From assembly GCA_021769025.1 (NCBI GenBank), contig JAETTS010000081.1:1-9075 (forward strand): a stretch of DNA of 9,075 nt, given 5' to 3'. The notes below the pieces were generated by a model. The model saw only the letters and a program-made list of their open reading frames with translations, was not told where the DNA came from and searched no databases. The translations under genes were made by a program, and so were the position numbers. Each line of letters begins with the position of its first letter. The stretch's first letter is position 1. Shown here piece after piece: positions 1 through 7,166 of the stretch. The DNA comes from Enterocloster bolteae (GTDB lineage Bacteria > Bacillota_A > Clostridia > Lachnospirales > Lachnospiraceae).

Positions 1-2
1 AC

Positions 3-917
3 TTAAAGGAGATTGTGAAACTTGGGCCCAGGCTGACACTTACATTTTTCTTGGCAACCTTTTCCATTGCAGTGGGCTTTGTCCTTTCTTTCCTGATATT
101 TAGAGGGTTCTTCGAGAGCGATACCCATCTTGCGTTCTCAGCTATGGCAGCAGGGTGGATGGGAGGAACCCAGAACTTTCTGGCAGTGAAAAGCGCGCTG
201 GGGGTAAGCGATGAGTCTATGACCTATACCCTTCTCATGGGCAATATCAATTATTCCCTGTTAATCATGTTCCTGGTTGCCATCGGCGGATTTGCGGCCA
301 GGTTTAACGGGTGGACCAAGACCGATGTGGGGCCTATCGAAAAAATCTGCAGCAAATTAGGCGAAAGCACAAAGACCCAGGAGAAAACCACCTATCTGGA
401 TCTGATGCTGATCCTTGGAATGAGCATGATGGTATCCACGGTTTCCCAGTATCTGTCTACCATACTGCCCAGTATCGGATTTATTGATGCCAGCTTCTGG
501 AAGATCCTCCTTGCCACCTTTATCGGTATTGGATTTGCCTTGACCAACGTGGGAAAACTGCGGGGAATAGATGAGATCTCCAATATTTCCCTGTATCTGA
601 TCTTGATCCTGACGGCATCCAACGTAAACCTGGCAGCTTTGATCAATGCACCAATTTACATTCTGGCAGGCTTTGTGATCCTTTTGATCCATTTTACGGT
701 TATGATCCTTATGGCCAAGGTCTTTAAGCTGGATCTGTATACCTGTGGGATCGCATCCATTGCCAATGTGGGCGGAGTTGCATCGGCTCCTATCATTGCA
801 GCTACCTATGACAAGAACCTGGTGTCTGTATCTGTCCTCATGTCACTTCTTGGAGACATATCCGGCACGTTTATTGCTCTGGGAATGGCACAGCTGCTGA
901 TTCAGATCATAGGATAA
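3..917 (+). CDS. DUF819 family integral membrane protein, 5' end missing (partial)
   Basis: About 305 residues are visible, with roughly eight hydrophobic segments and only short polar loops, so this is a polytopic inner-membrane protein. Glycine-rich segments typical of DUF819 (YjcL-like) proteins are present: a GGTQNFLAVKSALG segment near the N-terminal end and an ANVGGVASAPIIAATY segment near the C-terminus, followed by a final GTFIALG-type helix. Family members are usually about 390-400 residues, so about 90 N-terminal residues lie outside the window. The reading frame stays open to base 3. A GTG at 15 has AAAGGAG only 3 nt upstream, too close for a good ribosome binding site, so I read through it. 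DUF819 proteins have no settled function; a transporter role is inferred from topology. The TSCPD gene follows 49 nt downstream with no terminator between, so co-transcription with the cysteine-desulfidase-like gene is likely. It could be the uptake partner of that enzyme, but nothing in the sequence fixes a substrate. Confidence 0.85.
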   Translation, partial: LKEIVKLGPRLTLTFFLATFSIAVGFVLSFLIFRGFFESDTHLAFSAMAAGWMGGTQNFLAVKSALGVSDESMTYTLLMGNINYSLLIMFLVAIGGFAARFNGWTKTDVGPIEKICSKLGESTKTQEKTTYLDLMLILGMSMMVSTVSQYLSTILPSIGFIDASFWKILLATFIGIGFALTNVGKLRGIDEISNISLYLILILTASNVNLAALINAPIYILAGFVILLIHFTVMILMAKVFKLDLYTCGIASIANVGGVASAPIIAATYDKNLVSVSVLMSLLGDISGTFIALGMAQLLIQIIG

Positions 918-966
918 AACAGGGTGCCCAGGCAGCCGAAAAACATATAAGAAAGGCGATGGTTGT

Positions 967-1227
967 ATGCGATATACAGTAGTTCCACAGAATGTCTGCC
1001 CGACTTCCATTTCTTTTACCCTGGAGGGCGATGTAGTGACAGACATATCCTTTGTCCGGGGATGTGACGGAAATCTGAAGGCTCTTTCTAAATTGGTTGA
1101 TGGAATGACGGTGGAGCAGATTGAGCAGTACTTAAAAGGTAATATTTGCGGAAAGAGAGGAACCTCATGCGCTGACCAGCTGGCTCGGGCAGTGCGGGAA
1201 AAATATGAGGAGAGCAGAGGGAATTAG
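967..1227 (+). CDS. TSCPD-domain small protein, TIGR03905-like (four-cysteine)
   Basis: An 86-residue soluble protein with four cysteines at 11, 33, 61 and 68. The last lies in GTSCADQL, a variant of the TSCPD motif for which the domain is named; Ala replaces Pro. The R-G-C-D-G-N segment around C33 and the C-G-x-R-G-T-S-C arrangement match the small stand-alone family TIGR03905, which resembles the C-terminal tail of some ribonucleotide reductases. In those tails such cysteines act in metal binding or thiol exchange; for the stand-alone protein the role is unknown. The ATG at 967 is preceded by GAAAGG (951-956) at about 10 nt. The stop codon is 6 nt before the CyuA-like gene, so the two are almost certainly co-transcribed and perhaps translationally coupled. 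A metal-binding or thiol-handling accessory role next to a Fe-S enzyme is inference. Confidence 0.85.
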   Translation: MRYTVVPQNVCPTSISFTLEGDVVTDISFVRGCDGNLKALSKLVDGMTVEQIEQYLKGNICGKRGTSCADQLARAVREKYEESRGN

Positions 1228-1233
1228 AAGGCT

Positions 1234-2511
1234 ATGGATAAGAAACATCAGATGATACTGGAGGAATTAAAGAGCAAAAGCATTATCTCCATGGGGGGAA
1301 CGGAGGCTGTCAGCGTGGCCTACTCCGTTGCATATGCCAGACAGAGGGCTGTGGGGGCATTGAAGCGGATACAGATCACGGTAGATTCCAGTATGTTTAA
1401 AAACGGATTGAATGTGAGCATTCCAGGATGTGAAGAAAGAGGGCTGGATTTTGCGGCTGCCCTTGGATATGTGTACGGCAATCTGGACAACAAACTGATG
1501 CTTTTGCGGGATTATGGGCCCGAGGATGTCCTGGAGGCCAAAAAGCTTCTGGCCCATGGGATGGTATCCATACAGATCAAGGATGACTGTGACAGATTGT
1601 ATATCGAGACCATTCTGGAAAATGATGAGAATGTGGTTCGGGTTTTGGTACTGGATCATCATCTCAATGTGATGTCTGATGAAGTGGCGGATTGCATGGA
1701 GAAGCTGAAAGAGCAAAAGAAAGCTCCAGTTCCTGACTTTATGGAACATGAAAACTTAGGGTTGGAGGATTTTCTGGACTTTGCAGACAGAGTGGAGGCA
1801 GATGCCCTTTCCTTTATCCGGGATGGTCTCCGATACAATCTGGCATTTGTAGAATATGAGGATCCAGATGGAATGGCTGATTCCTTTGTGAGGGCTATGG
1901 AGCGCTATGGAGTGTCGGAGGATATGGTAACATATACCCAGAATCTGTGTATCAGGGCCTGTGAGGCACGAATACGGGGAGTTGGCCTGCCGGTCATGAC
2001 AGCTGCCGGAAGCGCCAACTACGGACTGGCCATCTATCTGGCCGGGTATGGGGTAGGCACCAGGCTGCACGCAGACGAAGACCAGATTCTCCGGGCCATC
2101 GCCCTGTCCAACCTTATGAGCCTGCGTGTCAACGCCTACGTAGGTTCCGCCACTTCTGTCTGTGACTGCGGCCTGGCAGTAGGCGTGGGAACAGCAGTAG
2201 GGTGCGTGTATCTGCTGGGGGGAAGCTGCCCTGGGATGGTTCGGGCGGTAAAAAATATGCTTGGCAGTGTGACTGGAATCATCTGCGAGGGAAGCAGGAT
2301 GAGCTGCGCCTGGAAGGTGGGGCTTGCCGTATCCTGGGCCATAAAATCAGCCCTTCTTGCCATGGAGTATGAGGAAACAGAGGAAGAGGGATTCTGGGCA
2401 GATAATTTGGACAGGCTTTTGGAGAATATTGCACAGATTTACAGGCCCCTTTCCGATACGATGAACCAAAGAATTGTGGATATTATTACAGGAAGAGAGA
2501 AGGAACGTTGA
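1234..2511 (+). CDS. UPF0597 / L-cysteine desulfidase (CyuA/YhaM)-like protein with altered GCTEP motif
   Basis: A 425-residue cytosolic protein of the UPF0597 family, which includes the [4Fe-4S] L-cysteine desulfidases of Methanocaldococcus and E. coli CyuA (cysteine to pyruvate, ammonia and sulfide). Family landmarks run in order: KNGLNVSIPG (about 52-61), AAALGYVYGN, the lysine- and glycine-rich KKLLAHGMVSIQIKDDC segment, GSANYG (259-264, where the family usually has GSGN-H/Q-G), SVCDCG (C310, C312), and IICEGSRMSCAWKV (C351, C358). Cysteines at the three positions expected to hold the cluster are thus kept. The N-terminal GCTEP motif, whose Cys is invariant in characterised members, reads GGTEA here, with Gly at residue 22 (codon 1297-1299). 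This makes plain cysteine desulfidase activity doubtful; a changed substrate or a non-catalytic role is possible. The start ATG at 1234 has AGAAGG only 2 nt upstream and AGAGGG at 12 nt, so initiation may depend on coupling to the preceding gene. The 3' end overlaps the Crp/Fnr gene by 4 nt. Confidence 0.88.
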   Translation: MDKKHQMILEELKSKSIISMGGTEAVSVAYSVAYARQRAVGALKRIQITVDSSMFKNGLNVSIPGCEERGLDFAAALGYVYGNLDNKLMLLRDYGPEDVLEAKKLLAHGMVSIQIKDDCDRLYIETILENDENVVRVLVLDHHLNVMSDEVADCMEKLKEQKKAPVPDFMEHENLGLEDFLDFADRVEADALSFIRDGLRYNLAFVEYEDPDGMADSFVRAMERYGVSEDMVTYTQNLCIRACEARIRGVGLPVMTAAGSANYGLAIYLAGYGVGTRLHADEDQILRAIALSNLMSLRVNAYVGSATSVCDCGLAVGVGTAVGCVYLLGGSCPGMVRAVKNMLGSVTGIICEGSRMSCAWKVGLAVSWAIKSALLAMEYEETEEEGFWADNLDRLLENIAQIYRPLSDTMNQRIVDIITGREKER

Positions 2512-3122
2512 ACGAATTGATCCGCAGGTGTTCCACCCAGATTGAGGTTCCAAAAGGACAGATCATCCATGTGGCGGGAACCACAGACAGCAGTGTCTAC
2601 TATATTGCAAAGGGCTCGGTCCGATTTGTCTGCAACAGCATGGAGGGAAATGAGAAGATCCTGTATACCCTGGGGAAGAACCATTTTTTTAATGAGGAAA
2701 TCCTGTTTCAGCCCTTTGAGATTCCTATGGATGCCGTGTGCAATGAGCCTTGTTCCCTTTGGAAGATTGATTCTTATGTACATGAGGAATTGTTGAAGAA
2801 CCAGGAATTTGTCCGCGAGATATGTATGGGCATGATATGGAAAAAGCAGCTTCTACAAAAGGAAATAGAAGATATCTCCTTTTTGTCCTGTAAGCAGAGG
2901 ATCCTGCAGATTCTGGCTAAAGAGTGCGACAGGGAACACATCTGTGAGCAAAGCTGGTATGAGGTAAAGCGGCGGTACACTCACCAGGAGCTGGCAAGCA
3001 TGATCGGGGCCAACCGGGTGACAGTCACCAAGCTGATAGCAGAACTTTATGAGGAGAGGAAGCTGCGCAGCGTGGAGAGGAGAGTTCAGGTACGTGGCAG
3101 TGTGGTGAAAGAGCTGGGGTGA
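2508..3122 (+). CDS. Crp/Fnr family transcriptional regulator
   Basis: A 204-residue DNA-binding regulator. Residues about 10-95 form the cyclic-nucleotide-binding-like beta roll (KGQIIHVAG, then YYIAKGSVRFV). A long dimerisation helix follows (about 96-122), and a C-terminal winged helix-turn-helix with the segment YTHQELASMIGANRVTVTKL starts at residue 157; the recognition helix is about residues 169-177. The canonical phosphate-binding cassette of cAMP-binding members (GE...RxA) is not recognisable: the region reads NHFFNEEILFQ. An N-terminal FNR-type cysteine cluster is also absent, so the ligand is not obvious. The protein does hold eight cysteines (8, 42, 78, 82, 106, 128, 140, 146), which would fit thiol or redox sensing, but this is only inference. 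The start is TTG at 2508 in a TTGA overlap with the stop of the CyuA-like gene, with AGAAGGA just upstream, so translation is probably coupled. It likely controls its own operon. Confidence 0.93.
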   Translation: MNELIRRCSTQIEVPKGQIIHVAGTTDSSVYYIAKGSVRFVCNSMEGNEKILYTLGKNHFFNEEILFQPFEIPMDAVCNEPCSLWKIDSYVHEELLKNQEFVREICMGMIWKKQLLQKEIEDISFLSCKQRILQILAKECDREHICEQSWYEVKRRYTHQELASMIGANRVTVTKLIAELYEERKLRSVERRVQVRGSVVKELG

Positions 3123-3149
3123 AGAGGCTACGTTATCTCTGGCAGTCAA

Positions 3150-3167
3150 ATGTTAACTAAATGACAT
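3150..3167. promoter_or_regulatory. Candidate Crp/Fnr-type operator (TGTTA-N6-TGACA)
   Basis: The 18-nt stretch ATGTTA-ACTAAA-TGACAT is an inverted repeat in which five of six half-site positions are complementary. Its 5-6-5 spacing matches the CRP-type layout TGTGA-N6-TCACA. It lies 27 nt after the stop of the Crp/Fnr gene and 47 nt before the aminopeptidase start. The symmetry and spacing are visible; binding by the neighbouring regulator is inference, and short AT-rich dyads can occur by chance. Confidence 0.35.
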
Positions 3168-3200
3168 GATGCTGGGTGAAGAGGAGGGGTATAACCTGGG

Positions 3201-3207
3201 AAGGAGG
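3201..3207 (+). promoter_or_regulatory. Ribosome binding site deciding the aminopeptidase start
   Basis: AAGGAGG lies 7 nt before the ATG at 3215. An in-frame GTG at 3176 would add 13 residues (including GITWEGGG), but these would be encoded by the ribosome binding site itself and do not look like the start of an aminopeptidase P. The ATG at 3215 gives the usual MNERLEKLRESM-type beginning. Confidence 0.85.
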
Positions 3208-3214
3208 CGGCAGG

Positions 3215-5008
3215 ATGAATGAGCGGTTGGAGAAGCTGAGAGAGTCCATGGCCCGGCATCACATGGATGCCTATTTGATATTGACATCGGATTTTCATGA
3301 ATCCGAATATGTGGGGGAATATTTTAAGTGCAGGGAGTATCTGACAGGATTTACCGGCTCTGCCGGGACTGCGGTTGTGACAAGAGAGGAAGCAGGGCTT
3401 TGGACAGACGGCCGTTATATTATCCAGGCTAAGAAGCAGTTGGAGGGAAGCGGATTTACCTTAAGGCAGACAGGGCAGGAGGGGACGGCTTCTGTGGAGG
3501 AGTATCTGAAGGCAGCAATGCCTGAAGGAAGTACCCTGGGGGTTGACGGAAGGACGTTAAGCGGCCGGATGGGAGAGAAGCTTAAGGAACTTCTGGAGCT
3601 GAAACATGTAAAGATCGCCTATGAGCAGGATTTGGTAGGGCAAATCTGGGAGGAACGCCCTCCGATGTCCAAAAAGCCCGTATGGATTTTGGATGAGAAG
3701 CATGCGGGGAGATCAGCCAGGGATAAGATTGACAGCTTGAGAGAAGAGATGGAGGCAGCAGGGGCGGATATTCATATCATAACCTCCCTTGACGATATCG
3801 CCTGGCTTCTCAATATTCGAGGCGGTGATATCGCCTGCAATCCGGTGGTGCTATCCTATGTGATTGTGACCATGAGGGAACTTACCCTGTTTGTCAGCCA
3901 GGAAGTATTGAGCCGGAAGGTCATACGCTATCTTGAGGCCCTTCCCGTTTCCATCAGGCCCTATGATGACCTGTATGAAGTGGTAAAATCATTTCGACAG
4001 AAAAGGGTTCTCCTGGACAAGGGAAGAGTCAGCTATACCGTAGTGCGAAGCTTAGATCGCAGCAACCGGATTCTTGACCGGATGAATCCGGTGTCCCAGG
4101 CGAAAGCTGTCAAGAATCCGGTGGAGGTGGAAAATGAGAGAAGAGCCCACATAAAGGACGGCGTGGCTGTGACAAAATTCATCTGCTGGCTTAAGAACCA
4201 GGTGGGAAAGATACCGATGACGGAACGCAGCGTGTCAGAGCATCTGGAGAATCTCAGAAGGGAGCAGGAAGGATACATAGGGCCCAGTTTTCCCACGATT
4301 TCCGCCTATGGTGAACATGCCGCTATGTGCCACTATCTGGCAACGCCCCAGAGCGATACGGCTATCCTGGCCAGAGGGATGTACCTGGTAGACTCCGGCG
4401 GCCATTATTATGAGGGGACTACGGATATCACCAGAACCATCGTATTGGGGCCGGTTACGGATAAGGAAAGAGAGCATTTTACATTGGTTGCCATGAGCAT
4501 GCTGCGGTTAAGCCATGGAAAATTCCCCTACGGATGCCGGGGCGTGTCACTGGATTATGCGGCCCGTCAGCTGTTCTGGAGCCGGGGCATGAATTACAGC
4601 CATGGAACCGGCCACGGTGTAGGGTATCTTCTCAACGTTCATGAGCCTCCCAATGGCATTCGCTATGAGATGGATCCGGAGCGCATGGATTATGGGGTGC
4701 TTAAGGAAGGCATGGTGTGTTCCAATGAACCAGGTTTTTATGTGGAGGGCGGCTATGGCATCCGCACAGAGAATCTGATGGTTTGCAAAAAGGCAGAGAA
4801 GAATCAGTACGGGCAGTTTATGGAATTTGAATGCTTAACCTTTGTTCCCATTGATCTGGACGGACTGGATCTTTCGGTGATGGAGGAGACGGATATTCAG
4901 TATTTAAACGATTATCACAGGCAGGTAAGGGAACGGATTCTGCCTTATCTGACAGAGGAGGAGGCAACGTGGCTGAAAGAGGCCACGCGAGAAGTATCAA
5001 AAAAGTAA
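3215..5008 (+). CDS. Xaa-Pro aminopeptidase P, M24B family, three-domain form
   Basis: A 597-residue cytosolic metallopeptidase that removes N-terminal residues preceding proline. Residues about 1-130 are the first creatinase-type N-terminal domain (YLILTSDFHESEYVGEYF, then TGFTGSAGTAVV and LWTDGRYIIQA). A second such domain follows (about 150-310), then the pita-bread catalytic domain (about 315-530) and a C-terminal M24_C extension with the FECLTFVPIDLDGLD segment. All five dinuclear metal ligands are visible: D393 (YLVDSGG), D404 (TTDITR), H467 (GTGHGVG), E505 (SNEPGFY) and E519 (RTENLM). Length and layout match the long, eukaryote-like APP form (about 600 residues), not the shorter E. coli PepP. 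The gene sits 92 nt after the Crp/Fnr gene with no terminator between and is followed by a clear intrinsic terminator, so it may end the same operon. A proline-peptide scavenging role fits an amino-acid-using anaerobe (inference). Confidence 0.96.
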   Translation: MNERLEKLRESMARHHMDAYLILTSDFHESEYVGEYFKCREYLTGFTGSAGTAVVTREEAGLWTDGRYIIQAKKQLEGSGFTLRQTGQEGTASVEEYLKAAMPEGSTLGVDGRTLSGRMGEKLKELLELKHVKIAYEQDLVGQIWEERPPMSKKPVWILDEKHAGRSARDKIDSLREEMEAAGADIHIITSLDDIAWLLNIRGGDIACNPVVLSYVIVTMRELTLFVSQEVLSRKVIRYLEALPVSIRPYDDLYEVVKSFRQKRVLLDKGRVSYTVVRSLDRSNRILDRMNPVSQAKAVKNPVEVENERRAHIKDGVAVTKFICWLKNQVGKIPMTERSVSEHLENLRREQEGYIGPSFPTISAYGEHAAMCHYLATPQSDTAILARGMYLVDSGGHYYEGTTDITRTIVLGPVTDKEREHFTLVAMSMLRLSHGKFPYGCRGVSLDYAARQLFWSRGMNYSHGTGHGVGYLLNVHEPPNGIRYEMDPERMDYGVLKEGMVCSNEPGFYVEGGYGIRTENLMVCKKAEKNQYGQFMEFECLTFVPIDLDGLDLSVMEETDIQYLNDYHRQVRERILPYLTEEEATWLKEATREVSKK

Positions 5009-5017
5009 CTATTTTAA

Positions 5018-5055
5018 GGCAGTCTGTTCTGAAAATCGGAACAGGCTGTCTTTTT
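5018..5055 (+). terminator. Intrinsic terminator after the aminopeptidase gene
   Basis: A 13-bp stem with a few G-U pairs (5018-5030 with 5038-5050) closes a 7-nt loop and is followed directly by five T residues. It begins 9 nt after the stop codon and so ends the left transcription unit. Confidence 0.9.
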
Positions 5056-5068
5056 ATGTAAGTATTGC

Positions 5069-5098
5069 TTGACAGGCAAGGATGCCAATAGATAAGAT
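5069..5098 (+). promoter_or_regulatory. Candidate sigma-A promoter for the LUD gene
   Basis: A perfect -35 element TTGACA (5069-5074) follows the terminator. The -10 element is weaker: GATAAG at 16 nt spacing or TAAGAT at 18 nt, each matching four of six consensus bases. A small dyad, GGCA-AGGA-TGCC (5075-5086), sits in the spacer, and a TGCC-N6-GGCA repeat (5113-5126) lies downstream. These could be operator half-sites, but four-base arms are weak evidence. Confidence 0.5.
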
Positions 5099-5162
5099 AG
5101 AAGCAGATACATTGCCAGTGAAGGCATTATAACCAGCGTTTTTGAAGGAAAAGGAGGATATG

Positions 5163-5819
5163 ATGAGCCAGGATTTTGCAAAGAAGACACCAATCGAAAT
5201 GAGAAATGACTTGGCAGCGGAGCGGGTGATCAAGGCTCTTGCGTCCAGACATATGGAGGGACATTATGCAGCCACGAAGGAGGATGCTCTTAAGATGGCG
5301 CTCTCCCTTATCCCTGAGGGAAGTAGCGTTGGCTGGGGAGGCAGCGCCAGCGTTTTGGAGATAGGATTGAAGGATAGGGTATGCCAGGGGAATTACCAGG
5401 TGATTGACAGGGATAAGGCTGCCAGCAAGGAGGAATTTGTAGAGTTGGAGAGACAGTGTCTCCTGGCGGATGTATTTCTGATGGGAACCAATGCTGTCAC
5501 AGAGGATGGGCAGCTTGTGAATATGGATGGCGTGGGAAACCGGGTGGCTGCACTGTGTTTTGGCCCCCGCAACGTGATCGTGGTTGCAGGCATGAATAAG
5601 CTGGTGCACAGCCTGGAGGACGGAATTTCCAGGGTACGTCACATAGCGGCCCCTGTCAATGCCCTCCGTTTTCCGGGAGAGACTCCCTGCAGGCAGACAG
5701 GAATCTGTGGAGATTGCCGCAAGGAGGATTGTATCTGCAGCCAGCTGGTCATTACCAGAGGGTGGAAGCCTTTTGGACGGATAAAAGTGATTCTGGTTGG
5801 GGAGAATCTGGGATATTGA
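5163..5819 (+). CDS. LUD-domain (DUF162) protein, lactate-utilisation LutC-like family
   Basis: A protein of 218 residues from the ATG at 5163, which has AAGGAGG (5151-5157) 5 nt upstream; the ATG at 5160 and a TTG at 5142 are less well placed. The LUD fold is shown by EDALKMALSLIPEGSSVGWGG near the N-terminus, the MGTNAVTEDGQLVNMDGVGN core and the following GPRNVIVVAGMNKLV strand. The C-terminal tail carries the clostridial pattern C-x5-C-x2-C-x6-C (C176, C182, C185, C192) plus an extra C190, then ends with the usual RIKVILVGENLGY segment. LUD proteins in LutABC operons take part in L-lactate oxidation, but single-gene versions like this one, with no LutA or LutB neighbour visible here, have no established reaction. 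The cysteines may bind a metal or Fe-S cluster (inference). It likely starts the transcription unit that continues into the LysM and CmpB-type genes. Confidence 0.9.
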   Translation: MSQDFAKKTPIEMRNDLAAERVIKALASRHMEGHYAATKEDALKMALSLIPEGSSVGWGGSASVLEIGLKDRVCQGNYQVIDRDKAASKEEFVELERQCLLADVFLMGTNAVTEDGQLVNMDGVGNRVAALCFGPRNVIVVAGMNKLVHSLEDGISRVRHIAAPVNALRFPGETPCRQTGICGDCRKEDCICSQLVITRGWKPFGRIKVILVGENLGY

Positions 5820-5839
5820 TGAGGATAAAGGAGTAGCGT

Positions 5840-7096
5840 ATGGGAAAGATATTGGCGGAGATCCTGTTAGCGGCGTTTTTAGGATGGGTGTATTGGGTGC
5901 CGTATTCTTATTGCGGGGGAGTGGACTGTATGGATGACGGGAGTTATGAGCAGTATGTGAAGGAACGGGCAGAGTATCCGCAGATCCGCCAAAAGCCGGA
6001 GCCTGAGTATGAACCGGATGAATTTCCTGCCGTCTATTTAGGATTTATGGGATTGGATGTGACGGATTACATAAAAGGAGAGGGAGCACAGCAGCAGTAC
6101 TATTATCACAAGGCGTTCTGCAGCGACCAGTTCTATATGGAATATCCGTGGGACTGGTATGTGGGATCCACCGATGCCTGTCCATTGTCTTTTGTCCCAG
6201 AGTGGGAGGAGGAGGCATCTGGCGAGTTTATCCAGGACTGGGCAGAATATTTTGACGAAAACCTGGAAGGAAGCCTGGATCAGGTTCAGGCCTATGTGGA
6301 GGATGGCGGGATCAATGGATTTCTGGAGGAAGCCATGGGAAATCCTGTGACAGAAGATTATGTGTTTGAATTGCGGGAGAGGGATTCGGACTGGCTTTTG
6401 ATCTATGACCTGAAAAAAGGAGAGAAGGAAGCGGCGGAGATTATCATCTGGTGCAATCTGGGAAAATGCAATATAAGGAACTGGGAGGTAAATCTTACGG
6501 TGGATCCCAGGAAGGATTACGGGAGGATTCTGGTGTTTAAAGAGTGGAGCATCTTTGATTTCTCCTCGAAAGATACCATAATGGAATATCTGGATACGAA
6601 AGATTTCCTTTACCGCCTGTTGGGACATGCGCTGGAAGAGAATGTGGAGGATCAGGTCATAAGCCTTGAGAAGGGAGAACATCGTTCCTTCTATCATAAG
6701 TTTGTCTCTGTGGATGTGGGTATTCATGACCCGGATAATCCAGAGGTGCTTTTGCGTCAGGCATGGGTTTATATTCCTGTTACAGATTCCAGACAGTCTA
6801 ACTGGGTGATTGTCTTTGAGTCATTTCCTGGCTCTAAGGAGGAAGAAGGAGTGGCAAACAGGCAGTTACGGGAGCGTGTGATAAGTACCTTTGTGGCCCT
6901 TCCATATTATCATAAGGTGGAGAAGGGGGAGAATCTGTCACTGATTGCCAGGCACTACGGGGAGGAGCTGGATCTGGCCTATGAAATTGCCGCCTATCAA
7001 CCTGGACTTATCCCAAATCCGGATCAGATCTATCCAGGACAGGAGATCGAGATTCCCCTGGGCGTGTTGTTTCGGAAAATTTCTTATGAGGAATGA
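5840..7096 (+). CDS. LysM-domain protein with a large acidic region of unknown function, probably membrane-anchored
   Basis: A 418-residue protein beginning with a hydrophobic stretch (residues 4-22) that could be a signal anchor or signal peptide; no lipobox is evident. A long acidic, aromatic-rich region (about 30-350) follows that I do not recognise. It contains cysteines at 25 and 30 and a block of predicted strand-rich sequence around VSVDVGIHDPDNPEVLLRQA. Residues 357-406 form one LysM domain: YHKVEKGENLSLIARHYG, then AYQPGLIPNPDQIYPGQEIEIP. LysM binds N-acetylglucosamine-containing polymers such as peptidoglycan, so the C-terminus probably contacts the cell wall. The ATG at 5840 has AAAGGAG (5827-5833) 6 nt upstream and lies 20 nt after the LUD stop, so the two are probably co-transcribed. 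No catalytic domain was recognised, and the function is unknown. Confidence 0.85.
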   Translation: MGKILAEILLAAFLGWVYWVPYSYCGGVDCMDDGSYEQYVKERAEYPQIRQKPEPEYEPDEFPAVYLGFMGLDVTDYIKGEGAQQQYYYHKAFCSDQFYMEYPWDWYVGSTDACPLSFVPEWEEEASGEFIQDWAEYFDENLEGSLDQVQAYVEDGGINGFLEEAMGNPVTEDYVFELRERDSDWLLIYDLKKGEKEAAEIIIWCNLGKCNIRNWEVNLTVDPRKDYGRILVFKEWSIFDFSSKDTIMEYLDTKDFLYRLLGHALEENVEDQVISLEKGEHRSFYHKFVSVDVGIHDPDNPEVLLRQAWVYIPVTDSRQSNWVIVFESFPGSKEEEGVANRQLRERVISTFVALPYYHKVEKGENLSLIARHYGEELDLAYEIAAYQPGLIPNPDQIYPGQEIEIPLGVLFRKISYEE

Positions 7097-7166
7097 ACCA
7101 GACAGGCGATCATACATTTTTACTTCATAAAGCAATTGGATACGTGACGAAAGGAAAAAAGAGACT

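Noticed and set aside
15..17. GTG at 15 as the true start of the DUF819 gene
   Set aside because: The AAAGGAG before it is only 3 nt away, the frame is open to the window edge, and the product would lack about a quarter of the family's length.
357..692. Long - strand open frames opposite the DUF819 gene and similar ones opposite the other genes
   Set aside because: They lie wholly opposite well-supported coding regions, show no domain or ribosome binding site, and are shadows of the + strand codon pattern.
3176..3178. GTG at 3176 as start of the aminopeptidase
   Set aside because: The added residues would be translated from the AAGGAGG ribosome binding site that serves the ATG at 3215.
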